Part shown: positions 42,500-53,423 of the stretch, piece after piece | Layout: every line of letters starts with the position of its first letter | How positions within the stretch are numbered: the first letter of the stretch is position 1 | Source: Viola odorata | Lineage: Eukaryota > Streptophyta > Magnoliopsida > Malpighiales > Violaceae | Length of the DNA stretch: 64,000 nucleotides | NCBI GenBank assembly: GCA_963691705.1 | Contig: OY829545.1 | Span: forward strand, 36,319,475 to 36,383,474 | Direction: 5' to 3' | The notes under the pieces: model-generated | What the model saw: the letters and a program-made list of their open reading frames with translations, nothing else | What the model was told of the DNA's origin: nothing | The model's database searches: none | Translations under genes and position numbers: made by a program

Positions 42500-44423
42500 A
42501 TGTCTACTGATCTCACGAATCGAGAGGAGGGCTCCGATGACTCCTCTACCCTCAATCCGGCCATGGCCACCCTCACGGTGCAAATGGCTGCTTTGCAACG
42601 CATTTACGAGGAGCAAAAGAGCACCAACAAGGCCATCTTGGGCGCCATCGCTGCTTTGACCCCTAAAACAGCCGCACCCCACCTTATCAAGTCGTTTCCC
42701 CCACCTCCGCCCCCACCCCCACCCCAACCTACTCAACCAGCCACACATTACCACCAAAGAACCGACCCAAATGACCCGCGCAATGCCAAGTTGTACACCG
42801 AACCCTCCATCTTTGACAATGCGGAGGGTGTGATGGCTCTTTCGGACCATAGCGATGAGGAGGAGCAGCTGATTAGGTGCCCTCGCCAAAGCCCTCCCAT
42901 AGGCCACCCTCAAGGCCGTAGCCGCTCTTTTCCCCCCTCAAGGTCATGAGCAAGGTGGCCGTAGGCCACAAGAGGAGCGAGTGGACAGTAACCTCTCGAG
43001 CATTAAGATGACCATCCCCACCTTTGAAGGGAAGGATGACCCGGACACCTACTTTGATTGGGAGAGCAAGGTGGAGAGAGTATTTGGTTGCTATAATTAC
43101 TCGGAGCACAAGAAGGTGCGCCTTGCCATCGTTGAGTTCACGGATATGGCCATCCATTGGTGGGATCGGCTTGTAGTAACTAGGCAATGTGAGAGGCTGC
43201 CCACGGTGGATACTTGGGAGGAGTTGAAATATGAGATGAGGCTTCGGTTTGTCCCTTCCTACTATCTCCGTGACCTCCATCAAAAGCTTCAACGGTTAGC
43301 TCAAGGATCCCGTAGTGTGAGTGACTTCTACCACGAAATGCTCACTTGTTTGATGCGTGCGGATGTGCACGAAAGTGATGAGGCCACCATGGCTCGATTT
43401 TTGGGGGGGCTGCACAAAGACATCTCCTATCAATTGGACTTCCATGCCTATGACACATTGGAAGACATGCTCTACCTAGCCCTCAAAATTGAACGGCAAG
43501 TGAGCACCAAGCCCAAACCCTCCTACACCCCTTCTCCCTACTATAGACCCGCTTGGAACTCCACTTCAGCACCGCCTAAGAGCAACCAAGCCTCCATCCT
43601 ACCGACATAGCCCAACACGTTCCAAAACAGCACCCCTTCCACCGCATTGGCTGCCAAACACACACCAAACACCGACCCTACCTCTAGAACCCCATCAAGG
43701 AACATCCTTTGTTTTAAATGTGGTGGGAGAGGTCACATGAGGGCTGAGTGCCCTAATAGGAGGGTAATGATCATACGGGACAGCGGGGAGATAGTAAGTG
43801 ATGATGAGGACGAGGAGGATAGCCAAGGGTTGATTCCGGCTAGGAAAGTGATTGAGGAGGACGAAGAGGAGGAGGGGTACGCCCGTGTAGAGGTACCCAA
43901 GTGTTTAGTGGTTCGCCGCACCTTAGCCATCCATGCCAAACCCCAAGCGGCTGCTCTTGACCAACGGGACAATCTCTTCCTTACCCGCGGCCTTGCACAA
44001 GGTTTAGTGATTTCGATTCTAGTGGATGTGGATGTGGCTAGTGAGCTCCTTGTCCACTCTTTGGGGCTGCCCACAATTGCCCACCCCAATCCCTATGACC
44101 TAAAGTTGGTTAAATGATGGCAGCGCCATCACCGTGTCTAGGCAAGTTTCCGTTCCTTTCTCTATCGGCACTTATGCGGACGAGTGCGTTTTTGATGTTG
44201 CACCCATGAACTCCAGCCACCTCCTTCTAGGGCGCCCGTGGCAATTTGATAGGCGCGCTGTCCACGACGGTTTCCTCAACACATACAAGTTGACACACCG
44301 GGACAACAAGTTCCTCATTCCCCCTTTGCCTCCCTCACAAGTCCGTGCTGATCAAGCCAAGTTGGCCAAGGCGTGGGTTGCCATTACACTACCTACTGTT
44401 TTGGATCCTTTGAGTGAGTGGTG
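42500..44423 (+). pseudogene. gag-pro: gag and protease region of G, frameshifted
   Basis: ATG at 42500; a helix-prone N-terminus and a Pro run. A frameshift near a C run at about 42930 precedes the retrotransposon gag domain (Tyr-Phe-Asp-Trp-Glu...His-Trp-Trp-Asp-Arg...Arg-Phe-Val-Pro-Ser-Tyr-Tyr), read at 42960-43610. A TAG at 43608-43610 interrupts. In the same frame an intact knuckle C-x2-C-x4-H-x4-C lies at 43710-43751. The protease stretch has lost Asp-Ser/Thr-Gly (it reads Val-Asp-Val-Asp-Val-Ala-Ser), and another shift at about 44117 precedes Leu-Leu-Gly-Arg-Pro-Trp-Gln-Phe-Asp. It ends at 44423 because S inserted there; the linker continues at 52350. Confidence 0.85.
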
Positions 44424-45582
44424 TGATACGATCCCAGCCGGAGCCAACCCTAGTGCCGCACCCGCAGACGCAACCACCCGCGCCAAGGCCCGAGCCTTGG
44501 AGGATGCATCCGCGAGCCTCCCATTGCCGCCCACGGGTCCGATCACTCGTGCCAGGGCCCGCGCCCTACAAGTGAGGCTCAGTAGCCTCATCCATATGGA
44601 ACTGAAGGCAGAGACAGCCTCGGAGGAAGCCAGCCTGCGCGCACCCCAGCCGCGCCTTGTAACCCTAATCCGCACCGCGTCCGCGCCTACGGATGGGCTA
44701 CACATGGCCACCTCGGACCTTTAGGTCCACCAGCACCCTTTTCCTATTTTTGACCAGACCATGATCATTTATAATACAAGAGAGGAGTCCAGGCCAAAAA
44801 TCAGGAGAAACGCCCGAAGGATTTGGGACAGGCCCAAATCACAAGCCCGCGTTGGACAGCGAAAGCCACTGCCGAGCCTTTTGAAGATTGGAGCATATTT
44901 TCTCGCACAATATTCAGTCCAGAACTTAATATATGTGTTAAGAAGTTTCCCTCCAAATGTCAGTGGGAACGCTTGAGGGAATAAGGAAAACGCCTTGTTT
45001 CCTTAAAACGTGATTCGGCGGACCCGCAAGCAAAGCCACTTGGGCCTTTTGACCTAAACGGCGGAGCCTGCACTTCTATCCTTATTATTAGACTTTATTT
45101 ATGTTAATTTAGGGTTTCAGAACTTATTTGGAAGGGTGGCTTGTTGCCAATTTCGTTTGTCATTATTTAGAAACTAAACTAGTTTCCATTTTTGGAATTA
45201 GGGTTTTGCGCTTCCTTAAAAAGGAGCCGCCCATGTTATTTTCAGCAGACTTTGATTATTGATTATTGAAAGCATATTGCTTTGGATCTTTATCCACTTG
45301 TTCTTGATGAACCTTGCAACTAATTGAGTTTCGTGCATTCGATTAGCTTGTCAAGTAAAACTTGAAAGCACCTTTCATTGAGTCATCCGTTCTTTGGATT
45401 GCCAAGCATTGCGATTTGGAGATTCAAAGGTTTGACGCAAGATCCTCAAGGGATTCTGCGTGGAGTGCCAAGCATTGCGACTTGGAGATTCACGTGTCTT
45501 CTTCGAGTTACTTTCCGCATTGAAAGCCACGTCGTCGGACAACGATCTAAGGAGGGCGTTCTAGCCTACAAGGAACGCAACA
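44424..45582 (+). repeat. 5' LTR of S (1159 bp)
   Basis: TGATACGATCCCAGCC to ACGCAACA. GC-rich U3, AT-rich R-U5. An internal repeat GCCAAGCATTGCGA.TTGGA occurs twice near 45401 and 45467. It abuts G's protease sequence with no PPT, which is explained by insertion. Confidence 0.95.
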
Positions 45583-46420
45583 GTTGGTAGCGGAGCTCAG
45601 CTGTCCCGACTTGGTAAATCTATCCCTTTAATTATTGCGTTTTCTTTGTTAGAATTGGTATTCCTTCTTCTCTTCTACACCAATTCTCTTGCGTGCTGTG
45701 TGTTAGTTGTCTTGTGTCAATTGTGTCTTGTGTGTGCGATTAGTGTGCAAATCAACCCAACGATTTATAGGTCTTTACTATTGTCAAAACAAAAAAAAAA
45801 CAAAAACAAAGTCCCCCAAAGTGTCTTAGTTAATTTGTGTTTTCAGTTGCATTGAATTTCAAAAAAAAAAAATGAAACAATTTCGTCAAAAACAGAACAG
45901 GGGCGAAATTAGTACCATTCAAAAAAAGAAAGAGAAAAAGAACTTCAGAATCAAATACTAGAGTGAATTTGTGACTCATAGCAAAAAGAATCATTGGATT
46001 TCGAATTGGGAATCAAAAGTTGTGGCAAAAACAAGTTTCAAAACCCTAAACGCATGCCATCAGCGTTTTTGAGTTTATAAACTAACTCAATCCGTTTGTT
46101 TTGAGCTTTTTCTTGACTCCATAACTACTGTGCCTATCTACTCTGTAGTATACTTGATTGATTGATTGATCTTTGCAATTGATTCGGGTATATTACCTCA
46201 AAATTTTCTTTCTACACTAGTTTTCTTTGTGTGTCTCTTTGGCAGCCTTTCTTGAAATTTCTTTGAGTCAGGTTCATCTTGGACACTTGGAGACGGATCT
46301 GGACAGTTGCTTTGAGAGATTTTGTGAGATTAATAGAGAGACAAACACGAGCGTAAACACGTGAGGGAGTGATAGTTTTAGGCAATTTTACGCTTGCAAT
46401 TTTCTTTTGTGAATTTCAGG
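45583..46420 (+). other. PBS and leader of S
   Basis: PBS TGGTAGCGGAGCTC at 45585-45598. No gene. The leader block of the non-autonomous families is not seen. CACGTGAGGGAG at 46358-46369. Candidate mini-intron 46361-46419 (59 nt, TTTCAG|G) ends one base before the gag ATG. Confidence 0.75.
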
Positions 46421-47554
46421 ATGTCAGGAAATTTAGAAAGGGAACCAACGGCTGTGAATGATGTAGCCAAGGCCTTGCAAGACATAGCAGCTCAGCTCCA
46501 GGACATGGCAGCTTGGAGACAGCAAGTCGAGACTAGGGAACGTGAGAATCGAGCTCCACAAGCCCCCGGGGCACACTTTGCGCAACACCTAAACCCTAGA
46601 GTGGACCGAGAAGCATATGTGCCTCCACCGGGTGATGATCAGCCTAGTGAGCATGAGGCCGAGGGTTCTGAAGATGGGTATGATGAGGAGTTTCACATGG
46701 CAGGACCGAGGGGTTTTCACATGCGCCGAGGAGGTGCACATGGACGCGGCAGACACGCCTTTGGTAGGCGAGACCGTAACTTAGAACAGCCGCGTCGCGA
46801 GGAGCGCGAGCGAGTTGACAATCACCTTGGGAGTGTCAAGCTCAAGGTTCCACCTTTCGAAGAAAAAGATGATCCCGAGGCATACTTAACTTGGGAGCGA
46901 AAGATGGAAGCGATTTTTAGGTGTCACACCTACACGGATGAAAAGAAAATAAGGTTAGCTTCCGTGGAGTTCTTTGGATACGCTGCCCATTGGTGGGAGC
47001 AAGTGAATGAGGATGTGAGAGGACCCGTAACTACTTGGGAGAACATGAAGTATGTGATGAAGAGGAGGTTTGTTCCACCGTACTATCATAAGGACCAACT
47101 TCAGCGCTTACAAAAGCTTACCCAAGGGTCCAAGACCGTGAATGATTATCACAATGAGTTGGAAGTTCTTTTGGCGAGGGTTAATGTGATAGAGGATGAG
47201 GATTCGAAGATGTCTAGGTTCATGAGTGGGCTGAATTCAGAGATAGCTAACGCTTTAGAGTTGTGCCAATATAGGACTTTGGAGGAGATGCTTCACATGG
47301 CCGTGAAGATCGAGAGGCAACGCAAGGCTAAGGCAGCCTACTCTAAGCCGTCTACTTTTGTGTCATGGACTTCCACTTGGAACAAGTCTACGTGGCCCAA
47401 GGGGAATAAGGACAGCAAGGAAACACCCAAGGTATCTAAACCTTCTTATGGAACCAAAGGTAATTCGGCAAACCCTACTCCTTCTAAAGTTCCTATTACT
47501 AGTACGAACCGTGTGCCTACAAGAGACATTGTGTGCTTTAAGTGTAGTGGCTGA
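46421..47554 (+). CDS. gag: Gag of S, ends at TGA inside the zinc knuckle
   Basis: Structural nucleocapsid protein of the element, 377 codons before TGA. The N-terminus is helix-prone (Val-Ala-Lys-Ala-Leu-Gln-Asp-Ile-Ala-Ala), followed by an acidic and an Arg/Gly-rich stretch. The retrotransposon gag domain is at about residues 150-260 (Tyr-Leu-Thr-Trp-Glu, His-Trp-Trp-Glu, Arg-Phe-Val-Pro-Pro-Tyr-Tyr, Met-Ser-Gly-Leu). The knuckle reads Cys-Phe-Lys-Cys-Ser-Gly-stop-Gly-His-Lys-Gln-Ala-Glu-Cys, with TGA at 47552-47554. G has Gly (GGG/GGA type) near this position, so one substitution explains it. The preferred start is the ATG at 46421 after the acceptor-like TTTCAG. Confidence 0.9.
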   Translation: MSGNLEREPTAVNDVAKALQDIAAQLQDMAAWRQQVETRERENRAPQAPGAHFAQHLNPRVDREAYVPPPGDDQPSEHEAEGSEDGYDEEFHMAGPRGFHMRRGGAHGRGRHAFGRRDRNLEQPRREERERVDNHLGSVKLKVPPFEEKDDPEAYLTWERKMEAIFRCHTYTDEKKIRLASVEFFGYAAHWWEQVNEDVRGPVTTWENMKYVMKRRFVPPYYHKDQLQRLQKLTQGSKTVNDYHNELEVLLARVNVIEDEDSKMSRFMSGLNSEIANALELCQYRTLEEMLHMAVKIERQRKAKAAYSKPSTFVSWTSTWNKSTWPKGNKDSKETPKVSKPSYGTKGNSANPTPSKVPITSTNRVPTRDIVCFKCSG

Positions 47555-48322
47555 GGCCATAAGCAGGCCGAATGTCCCAACAAGAGAGTTCTGATTATTA
47601 GGGATAATGGAGAGATGGACTCGGAGGATGATTATGAGTTGGTAGAGGATTCAGAAGAAGAAAGTGAGGGAGAAGAGGCAGCCGATCATGAAGCTAGGGT
47701 TTGTGAACCGGTTACCCTAGTAGTTCGGAGGAACTTGAGTGTGCAGCCAAGGGCCGAAACATGTGAGGAGGAACAAAGGGAGAACTTATTCCATGCTAGG
47801 TGCCACATTGGTACTAAGGTATGCTCTCTTATTATTGATAATGGCTCATGTACTAATTGTGCTAGTACGCTTCTTGTGCACAAATTAGGGTTACCTATGG
47901 TGAGACATCCAAAGCCGTACACTTTGCAATGGATGAATGATGGAGTCGGCCTTAAGGTGTCTAGGCAAGTGTTGGTGAGCTTTTCTATTGGGAAATATAG
48001 AGATGAGATATGGTGTGATGTTGTCCCAATGCAAGCGTCACATGTGCTACTTGGCCGTCCATGGCAATTTGACCGCAATGCCACTCACGAAGGGAGGAGC
48101 AATCGGTACAAGCTTGAGAAGGAAGGAGTGAAGGTCACACTTGCACCCCTTACCCCTAAGCAAGTGCTCGAGGACCAGCTCTGGTTAGAGAAGTCCTATG
48201 CTGAATTTGAGGCCTCACGGCTTCTAGACAAAAGAATTGATGAAAACAGCCCCCGTGAAAAAAGTGAGCACGGGTTTGAAAGAAAAGAAAAGAATGAAAA
48301 CAGCCCCCGTGAAAAAAAGTGA
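47555..48322 (+). CDS. pro: Protease region of S, in frame with gag
   Basis: Same frame as gag after the TGA. An acidic linker follows the knuckle, then the aspartic protease core [10 protein letters not shown] (about 47828-47857). The usual Asp-Ser/Thr-Gly reads Asp-Asn-Gly, so activity is doubtful, although plant gypsy proteases vary here. The Leu-Leu-Gly-Arg-Pro-Trp-Gln-Phe-Asp motif follows. The frame ends at 48320-48322 just after a 54-bp repeat (48241 and 48295) whose second copy has seven A instead of six (48312-48318). That extra A shifts the frame, and pol continues in the next frame. Confidence 0.85.
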   Translation, partial: GHKQAECPNKRVLIIRDNGEMDSEDDYELVEDSEEESEGEEAADHEARVCEPVTLVVRRNLSVQPRAETCEEEQRENLFHARCHIGTKVCSLIIDNGSCTNCASTLLVHKLGLPMVRHPKPYTLQWMNDGVGLKVSRQVLVSFSIGKYRDEIWCDVVPMQASHVLLGRPWQFDRNATHEGRSNRYKLEKEGVKVTLAPLTPKQVLEDQLWLEKSYAEFEASRLLDKRIDENSPREKSEHGFERKEKNENSPREKK

Positions 48323-51300
48323 GCACGGGTTAAAAACAGAAAAGAAAGAGCTTGAAAAAGAAAAGAAAAGGCAAGAAAAGGAAAAGAAAGTAAACTTGTA
48401 TGCGAAAGCAAAAGATTTGCGCCGAGCGCTTGTTTTACAAAAACAGTTTTGCGGCGAGAATCGCCCTTTGATTCTTCTTCGCTTTAAATCTTTTTGTTTG
48501 AGCACTACTAACCTTGATCCTTTAGCTTCTGTGCCTTCTTCTATCTTGACTGTTTTGCAGGAGTTCAAGGATGTAACACCCGAAGAGATGCCAGCCGGTT
48601 TGCCCCCAATCCGCGGCATAGAGCACCAAATTGATTTTGTACCGGGTTCGACTATCCCAAACAGACCAGCCTATAGGAGCAACCCCGAGGAGACCAAGGA
48701 ACTTCAGCGGCAGGTTGATGAGCTCCTTAGCAAGGGATATGTCCGGGAGAGCTTGTCTCCATGCGCCGTTCCAGTGCTTCTAGTGCCAAAGAAAGATGGA
48801 ACTTGGCGAATGTGTGTTGACTGCCGAGCGGTCAACAAAATTACGGTAAAGTATCGTCACCCCATACCTCACTTAGATGATATGTTAGATGAGCTTAGTG
48901 GTACTGTAATTTTTTCTAAAATTGACCTAATGAGCGGCTATCATCAAATTAGAATGAAAGAGGGTGATGAATGGAAAACGGCTTTCAAAACAAAATATGG
49001 TTTGTATGAATGGTTAGTGATGCCGTTTGGATTAACTAATGCCCCAAGTACCTTCATGAGACTTATGAACCATGTTCTTAGGCGTTTTATAGGCAAATTT
49101 GTTGTTGTATACTTTGATGACATCTTAATTTATAGCAAATCTTTGCATGAGCATGTTACGCATCTTAAGGAAATTTTTCTGACCTTGCGTGAGGAGAAGC
49201 TTTATGCTAAGCTCTCCAAGTGCTCTTTTGCTTTAGAACAGGTTGACTTTTTAGGGTTCCTAGTGGGCAAGGACGGTGTGAAGGTGGATGAAGCGAAGGT
49301 TCAAGCGATCAAGGAGTGGCCTACGCCAAAAACAGCAAGCGACATCCGCTCCTTTCACGGCTTAGCTTCCTTTTATCGTCGTTTCATTCGTGATTTTAGT
49401 ACTCTTGCTGCCCCACTTAATGACCTAACTAAGAAACATGTTGATTTCAGGTGGGAGGAACCTCAAGAGACCGCATTCCAAGCGTTGAAGGACAAGCTGT
49501 CCAGCGCGCCCGTGTTAGCCCTTCCCGACTTTGACAAACCGTTTGAGTTGGAGTGCGACGCAAGTGGACTCGGTATAGGTGATGTTTTGATGCAAGAGAA
49601 GAAGCCAATAGCCTTCTTTAGTGAGAAGCTCAAGGATGCACAGCTGCGTTATCCAACGTATGACAAAGAGCTTTATGCACTAGTTAGGGCCTTCTATGTT
49701 TGGCAACACTACTTGATGCCAAGGGAATTTGTGGTGCACACCGACCACTTGAGCCTCAAATACCTAAAGGGACAAGGGAAGTTGAATAGGAGACATGCCG
49801 TGTGGCTGGAGTTCTTAGAAGCTTTCCCTTATCACATCAAGTACAAAGAAGGAAAAGACAATGTTGTTGCCGACGCATTGTCTAGAAGGTATGTCTTGAT
49901 CTCTTCGTTAAGTGTCAAATTTTTAGGGTTTTCTCAAATAATTCCACTCTACCCTACTGATTTGGATTTTGGTGAGATCTATAAGACTTGTGATTCCATG
50001 GCTGATGTGAAATTTTATACGCATGATAACTATCTGTTTCGGCGCAAGCGCCTTTGCATTCCTAAGTGTTCTTTGCGTGAATTACTTGTGCATGAATCAC
50101 ATAGTGGTGGATTGATGGGCCACTTTGGCATTAATAAAACCTATGACATGCTGAAATCACACTTTTATTGGCCTAAGATGAGACGTGATGTTGTGCGTGT
50201 GATTGCTAGATGTGTAGTTTGCCAAAGGGCAAAATCTCGGTTAGCTAGTCATGGTGAGTTTATGCCGCTGCCCGTACCTTTCCAACCTTGGACCGATCTG
50301 TCCATGGACTTCATTGTAGGTTTACCTAAGTCTTGGGATGGTAAGGATGGTATATTTGTTGTTGTGGATCGATTTTCCAAAATGGCGCACTTTTTGCCTT
50401 GTAAAAATACTAATGATGCGTCTCAGGTTGCTAATATATTCTTTAGAGAGGTAGTCCGCCTCCATGGTATGCCTATTAGTATTGTTAGTGACCGTGATGG
50501 AAGATTTTTGAGCCACTTTTGGCGAGTGTTGTGGAGTCGCCTTGGAACTAAATTGTTGTATTCGACGTCTTGTCACCCTCAAACCGACGGCCAAACTGAG
50601 GTAGTTAACCGTACTGTGGGGTCTCTTTTACGCTCTTTAGTTACCAAGCATGTTTCTAAATGGACTGATCATTTGCCTTTCATGGAGTTTGCTTATAATC
50701 GTTCAATCCATTCTACTACAAATTGTTCACCTTTTGAAGTAGTTTATGGCTTTAATCCGCTAACTCCCATGGATTTGACCCCTTTGCCTTTGAGTGATGT
50801 TTCTAACTTAGATGGACAGCAGCGGGCAGAACACATCAAACAGATACATGCGAAGGCTAAGGCAAACATTGAGCGCACTAATGAGCGCCTAGTGCGCAAG
50901 CACAATGAAGGCCGCAAGACCGCGTCCTTTCAAGTTGGCGATTGGGTGTGGCTGCACCTAAGACGTGAGAGATTTCCAGAGAGGAGGAAAGGAAAATTAT
51001 CCCCACGGGGAGATGGCCCGTTTCAGATTGTTGAGAAGATCAACAACAATGCTTACCGCCTCGACCTTCCAAGTGAGTATGGTTCAATACATGGAACCTT
51101 TAATATTTCTGACTTACGGTTGTTTGATGCAGGTGATGAGGATGTTGCTGATCTGGATTCGAGGGCGAATCCTTCTCAAGATGGAGGGGATGATACGATC
51201 CCAGCCAGAGCCAACCCTAGTGCCGCACCCGCAGGCGCAACCACCCGCGCCAAGGCCCGAGCCTTGGAGGATGCATCCGCGAGCCTCCCATTGCCGCCCA

Positions 51301-51491
51301 CGGGTCCGATCACTCGTGCCAGGGCCCGTGCCCTACAAGTGAGGCTCAGTAGCCTCATCCATATGGAACTGAAGGCAGAGACAGCCTCGGAGGAAGCCAG
51401 CCTGTGCGCACCCCAGCCGCGCCTTGTAACCCTAATCCGCACCGCGTCCGCTCCTACGGATGGGCTACACATGGCCACCTCGGACCTTTAG
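48237..51491 (+). CDS. pol: Pol of S: reverse transcriptase, RNase H, integrase
   Basis: Residue numbers count from 48237; true coding in this frame starts near 48319. RT: Cys-Val-Asp-Cys-Arg at about 192 and catalytic Tyr-Phe-Asp-Asp at about 292. RNase H: Glu-Cys-Asp-Ala-Ser at about 439 and His-Thr-Asp-His at about 502. Integrase: zinc finger His...His...Cys-x2-Cys at 618-662, core Asp at about 690, Asp at about 751 and Glu at about 788. The Gly-Pro-Phe module is at about 927, with no obvious canonical chromodomain. Tail box Asp-Ser-Arg-Ala-Asn at 974. The last 100 residues are encoded in the 3' LTR and include Gly-Pro-Ile-Thr-Arg-Ala-Arg-Ala. All catalytic residues are present and 1084 codons are open, so the enzymes may be functional if expressed past the two upstream breaks. 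Confidence 0.95.
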   Translation: MMKTAPVKKVSTGLKEKKRMKTAPVKKSEHGLKTEKKELEKEKKRQEKEKKVNLYAKAKDLRRALVLQKQFCGENRPLILLRFKSFCLSTTNLDPLASVPSSILTVLQEFKDVTPEEMPAGLPPIRGIEHQIDFVPGSTIPNRPAYRSNPEETKELQRQVDELLSKGYVRESLSPCAVPVLLVPKKDGTWRMCVDCRAVNKITVKYRHPIPHLDDMLDELSGTVIFSKIDLMSGYHQIRMKEGDEWKTAFKTKYGLYEWLVMPFGLTNAPSTFMRLMNHVLRRFIGKFVVVYFDDILIYSKSLHEHVTHLKEIFLTLREEKLYAKLSKCSFALEQVDFLGFLVGKDGVKVDEAKVQAIKEWPTPKTASDIRSFHGLASFYRRFIRDFSTLAAPLNDLTKKHVDFRWEEPQETAFQALKDKLSSAPVLALPDFDKPFELECDASGLGIGDVLMQEKKPIAFFSEKLKDAQLRYPTYDKELYALVRAFYVWQHYLMPREFVVHTDHLSLKYLKGQGKLNRRHAVWLEFLEAFPYHIKYKEGKDNVVADALSRRYVLISSLSVKFLGFSQIIPLYPTDLDFGEIYKTCDSMADVKFYTHDNYLFRRKRLCIPKCSLRELLVHESHSGGLMGHFGINKTYDMLKSHFYWPKMRRDVVRVIARCVVCQRAKSRLASHGEFMPLPVPFQPWTDLSMDFIVGLPKSWDGKDGIFVVVDRFSKMAHFLPCKNTNDASQVANIFFREVVRLHGMPISIVSDRDGRFLSHFWRVLWSRLGTKLLYSTSCHPQTDGQTEVVNRTVGSLLRSLVTKHVSKWTDHLPFMEFAYNRSIHSTTNCSPFEVVYGFNPLTPMDLTPLPLSDVSNLDGQQRAEHIKQIHAKAKANIERTNERLVRKHNEGRKTASFQVGDWVWLHLRRERFPERRKGKLSPRGDGPFQIVEKINNNAYRLDLPSEYGSIHGTFNISDLRLFDAGDEDVADLDSRANPSQDGGDDTIPARANPSAAPAGATTRAKARALEDASASLPLPPTGPITRARARALQVRLSSLIHMELKAETASEEASLCAPQPRLVTLIRTASAPTDGLHMATSDL
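51156..51190 (+). promoter_or_regulatory. Hairpin and polypurine tract of S
   Basis: GATTCG-AGGG-CGAATC (51156-51171) is followed by the purine tract AGATGGAGGGGA (51179-51190) and the LTR start TGATACGATC. The stem is perfect, as in nearly all other elements here. The tract primes plus-strand synthesis; a role for the stem is inference. Confidence 0.7.
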
Positions 51492-52349
51492 GTCCACCAG
51501 CGCCCTTTTCCTATTTTGGACCAGACCATGATCATTTATAATACAAGAGAGGAGTCCAGGCCAAAAATCAGGAGAAACGCCCGAAGGATTTGGGACAGGC
51601 CCAAATCACAAGCCCGCATTGGACAGCGAAAGCCACTGCCGAGCCTTTTGAAGATTGGAGCATATTTTCTCGCACAATATTCAGTCCAGAACTTAATATA
51701 TGTGTTAAGAAGTTTCCCTCCAAATTTCAGTGGGAACGCTTGAGGGAATAAGGAAATCGCCTTGTTTCCTTAAAACGTGATTCGGCGGACCCGCAAGCAA
51801 AGCCACTTGGGCCTTTTGACCTAAACGGCGGAGCCTGCACTTCTATCCTTATTATTAGACTTTATTTATGTTAATTTAGGGTTTCAGAACTTATTTGGAA
51901 GGGTGGCTTGTTGCCAATTTCGTTTGTCATTATTTAGAAACTAAACTAGTTTCCATTTTTGGAATTAGGGTTTTGCGCTTCCTTAAAAAGGAGCCGCCCA
52001 TGTTATTTTCAGCAGACTTTGATTATTGATTATTGAAAGCATATTGATTTGGATCTTTATCCACTTGTTCTTGATGAACCTTGCAACTAATTGAGTTTCG
52101 TGCATTCGATTAGCTTGTCAAGTAAAACTTGAAAGCACCTTTCATTGAGTCATCCGTTCTTTGGATTGCCAAGCATTGCGATTTGGACATTCAAAGGTTT
52201 GACGCAAGATCCTCAAGGGATTCTGCGTGGAGTGCCAAGCATTGCGACTTGGAGATTCACGTGTCTTCTTCGAGTTATTTTCCGCATTGAAAGCCACGTC
52301 GTCGGACAACGATCTAAGGAGGGCGTTCTAGCCTACAAGGAACGCAACA
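51191..52349 (+). repeat. 3' LTR of S (1159 bp)
   Basis: Same ends and length as the 5' LTR. The first 301 bp are also pol coding sequence. It is followed by TSD TGGTG and the rest of G. Confidence 0.95.
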
Positions 52350-53423
52350 TGGTGTGGAGAGAAGAAAGTAAGGAGTGTGTGTGAGGATAAAAACAGCCAT
52401 GAAAATATTGAGCATGTGCTGAGTGGAGTGAAGAATGTGAGTGTGGTGAGTGAAGAAAAGAACGCGCATGAAAAAAGCGAGCATGCGCCGAGTGAAGAAT
52501 TTTCAGCAAGGGGAAAGTTAAAGAGTGAACATGGTGAGCCGGGGGAGAAAAGGAAAGTAGTCTTATGTGCCATGAGGAATGCGGTGAGAAAAGCAACTAT
52601 GATCCCTAACCCGCGCCATTTGGCCGAGTTTAAGGATCCTTTCCTTCACTTCACTCACACTAACTCCTTTTACTCTAGGCTGATTTCATCTCTTTTGCAA
52701 GGTCCCAAGCAGCTGCCAAGGCATGGTCAAGCACCCCGAAACAGCCAAGGGCCCCCCTTCCCACTTTGGAAGCCTACCGCTTCCAATCTCCCACACACAA
52801 CTTCTTTCCCTTCACCTCTTTTGATTTCACCTTGTGCTGACCCATTTATTGATTTCACTTACCCTAACACCTTTTCCTCTAGCATGATGTCTTCTCTTTT
52901 GATAGGTCTGAAGAGGCTGCCTCGGAGTCCTCACGCCATTCGCATCGGCCTAGGCGAATTCGGCCACCCGAGGGAGTCCACAGTTTCCATTTCCCCACCA
53001 CCGGCCCCTTTTTCTTCCCATCTGTTGGTTACACCTTGCAATTATCAACCATTTGATGGCCATAGGATACCTACTCTCCCTTTTGCAGGCGCCTTAGGAG
53101 TTGGTCCTCAACGGGACTCGCTCCCACCATGGGAGACTACCGCTTCCATTGTCCCACCCGCGGCCTCCTTGATGTCCCCTCTTGTGATTTTACCTTGTGT
53201 TGAATCCCCTTTGGATGAGCATAGTGCTGATCCTAGTGTCTCTTTTCCAGGTACTTTAGGAGTTAACCATCAAGGGATGGAGACACAGATTCGAGGACGA
53301 ATCACCTTCAAGAGGGAGGAGATGATAGGAGCTCGAGGACCATGCCTCGTATCCGTGCCAAGGACTCACGAGATGGCCGAGCAACCCATGAGGAGACACG
53401 CCCGGGGCCACGCCAAACCCTAG
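52350..53423 (+). pseudogene. Protease-RT linker and tail of G
   Basis: One frame from about 52370 to 53423. It begins with two 23-codon repeats of Glu-Lys-Asn-x-His-Glu-Lys-Ser-Glu-His type, as in L. Asp-Pro-Phe-Leu/Ile-His/Asp-Phe-Thr blocks occur twice (about 52636, 52840), then Leu-Gly-Val blocks twice (about 53090, 53250). The hairpin GATTCG-AGGA-CGAATC (about 53288) and purine tract are intact but read out of frame, so a 1-nt shift lies upstream. RT and integrase are absent, with no trace, so G moved as a non-autonomous gag-pro element or lost pol early. Confidence 0.65.

Larger units (their letters stand above)
44424..52349 (+). mobile_element. S, full-length autonomous-type Ty3/gypsy element (7926 bp)
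   Basis: LTRs of 1159 bp each, TSD TGGTG at 44419-44423 and 52350-52354. It has PBS, gag, protease, RT, RNase H, integrase, PPT. About 13 LTR differences by eye (1.1%), no indel. Defects: TGA in the gag knuckle and a +1 shift in the linker. The RT and protein order place it in Ty3/gypsy. The polyprotein runs into the LTR and the tail has Gly-Pro-Ile-Thr-Arg-Ala-Arg. From memory this recalls plant CRM-type chromoviruses, but I cannot confirm the clade. Confidence 0.95.

Noticed and set aside
42497..42913. Minus-strand ORF opposite the G gag gene
   Set aside because: Mirror of the plus-strand gag N-terminus, whose homology is clear; no similarity in the antisense product.
44352..44711. Minus-strand ORFs in the S LTRs (also 51176-51478)
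   Set aside because: GC-rich U3 gives long open frames by composition; the plus frame is the pol extension in the 3' LTR.
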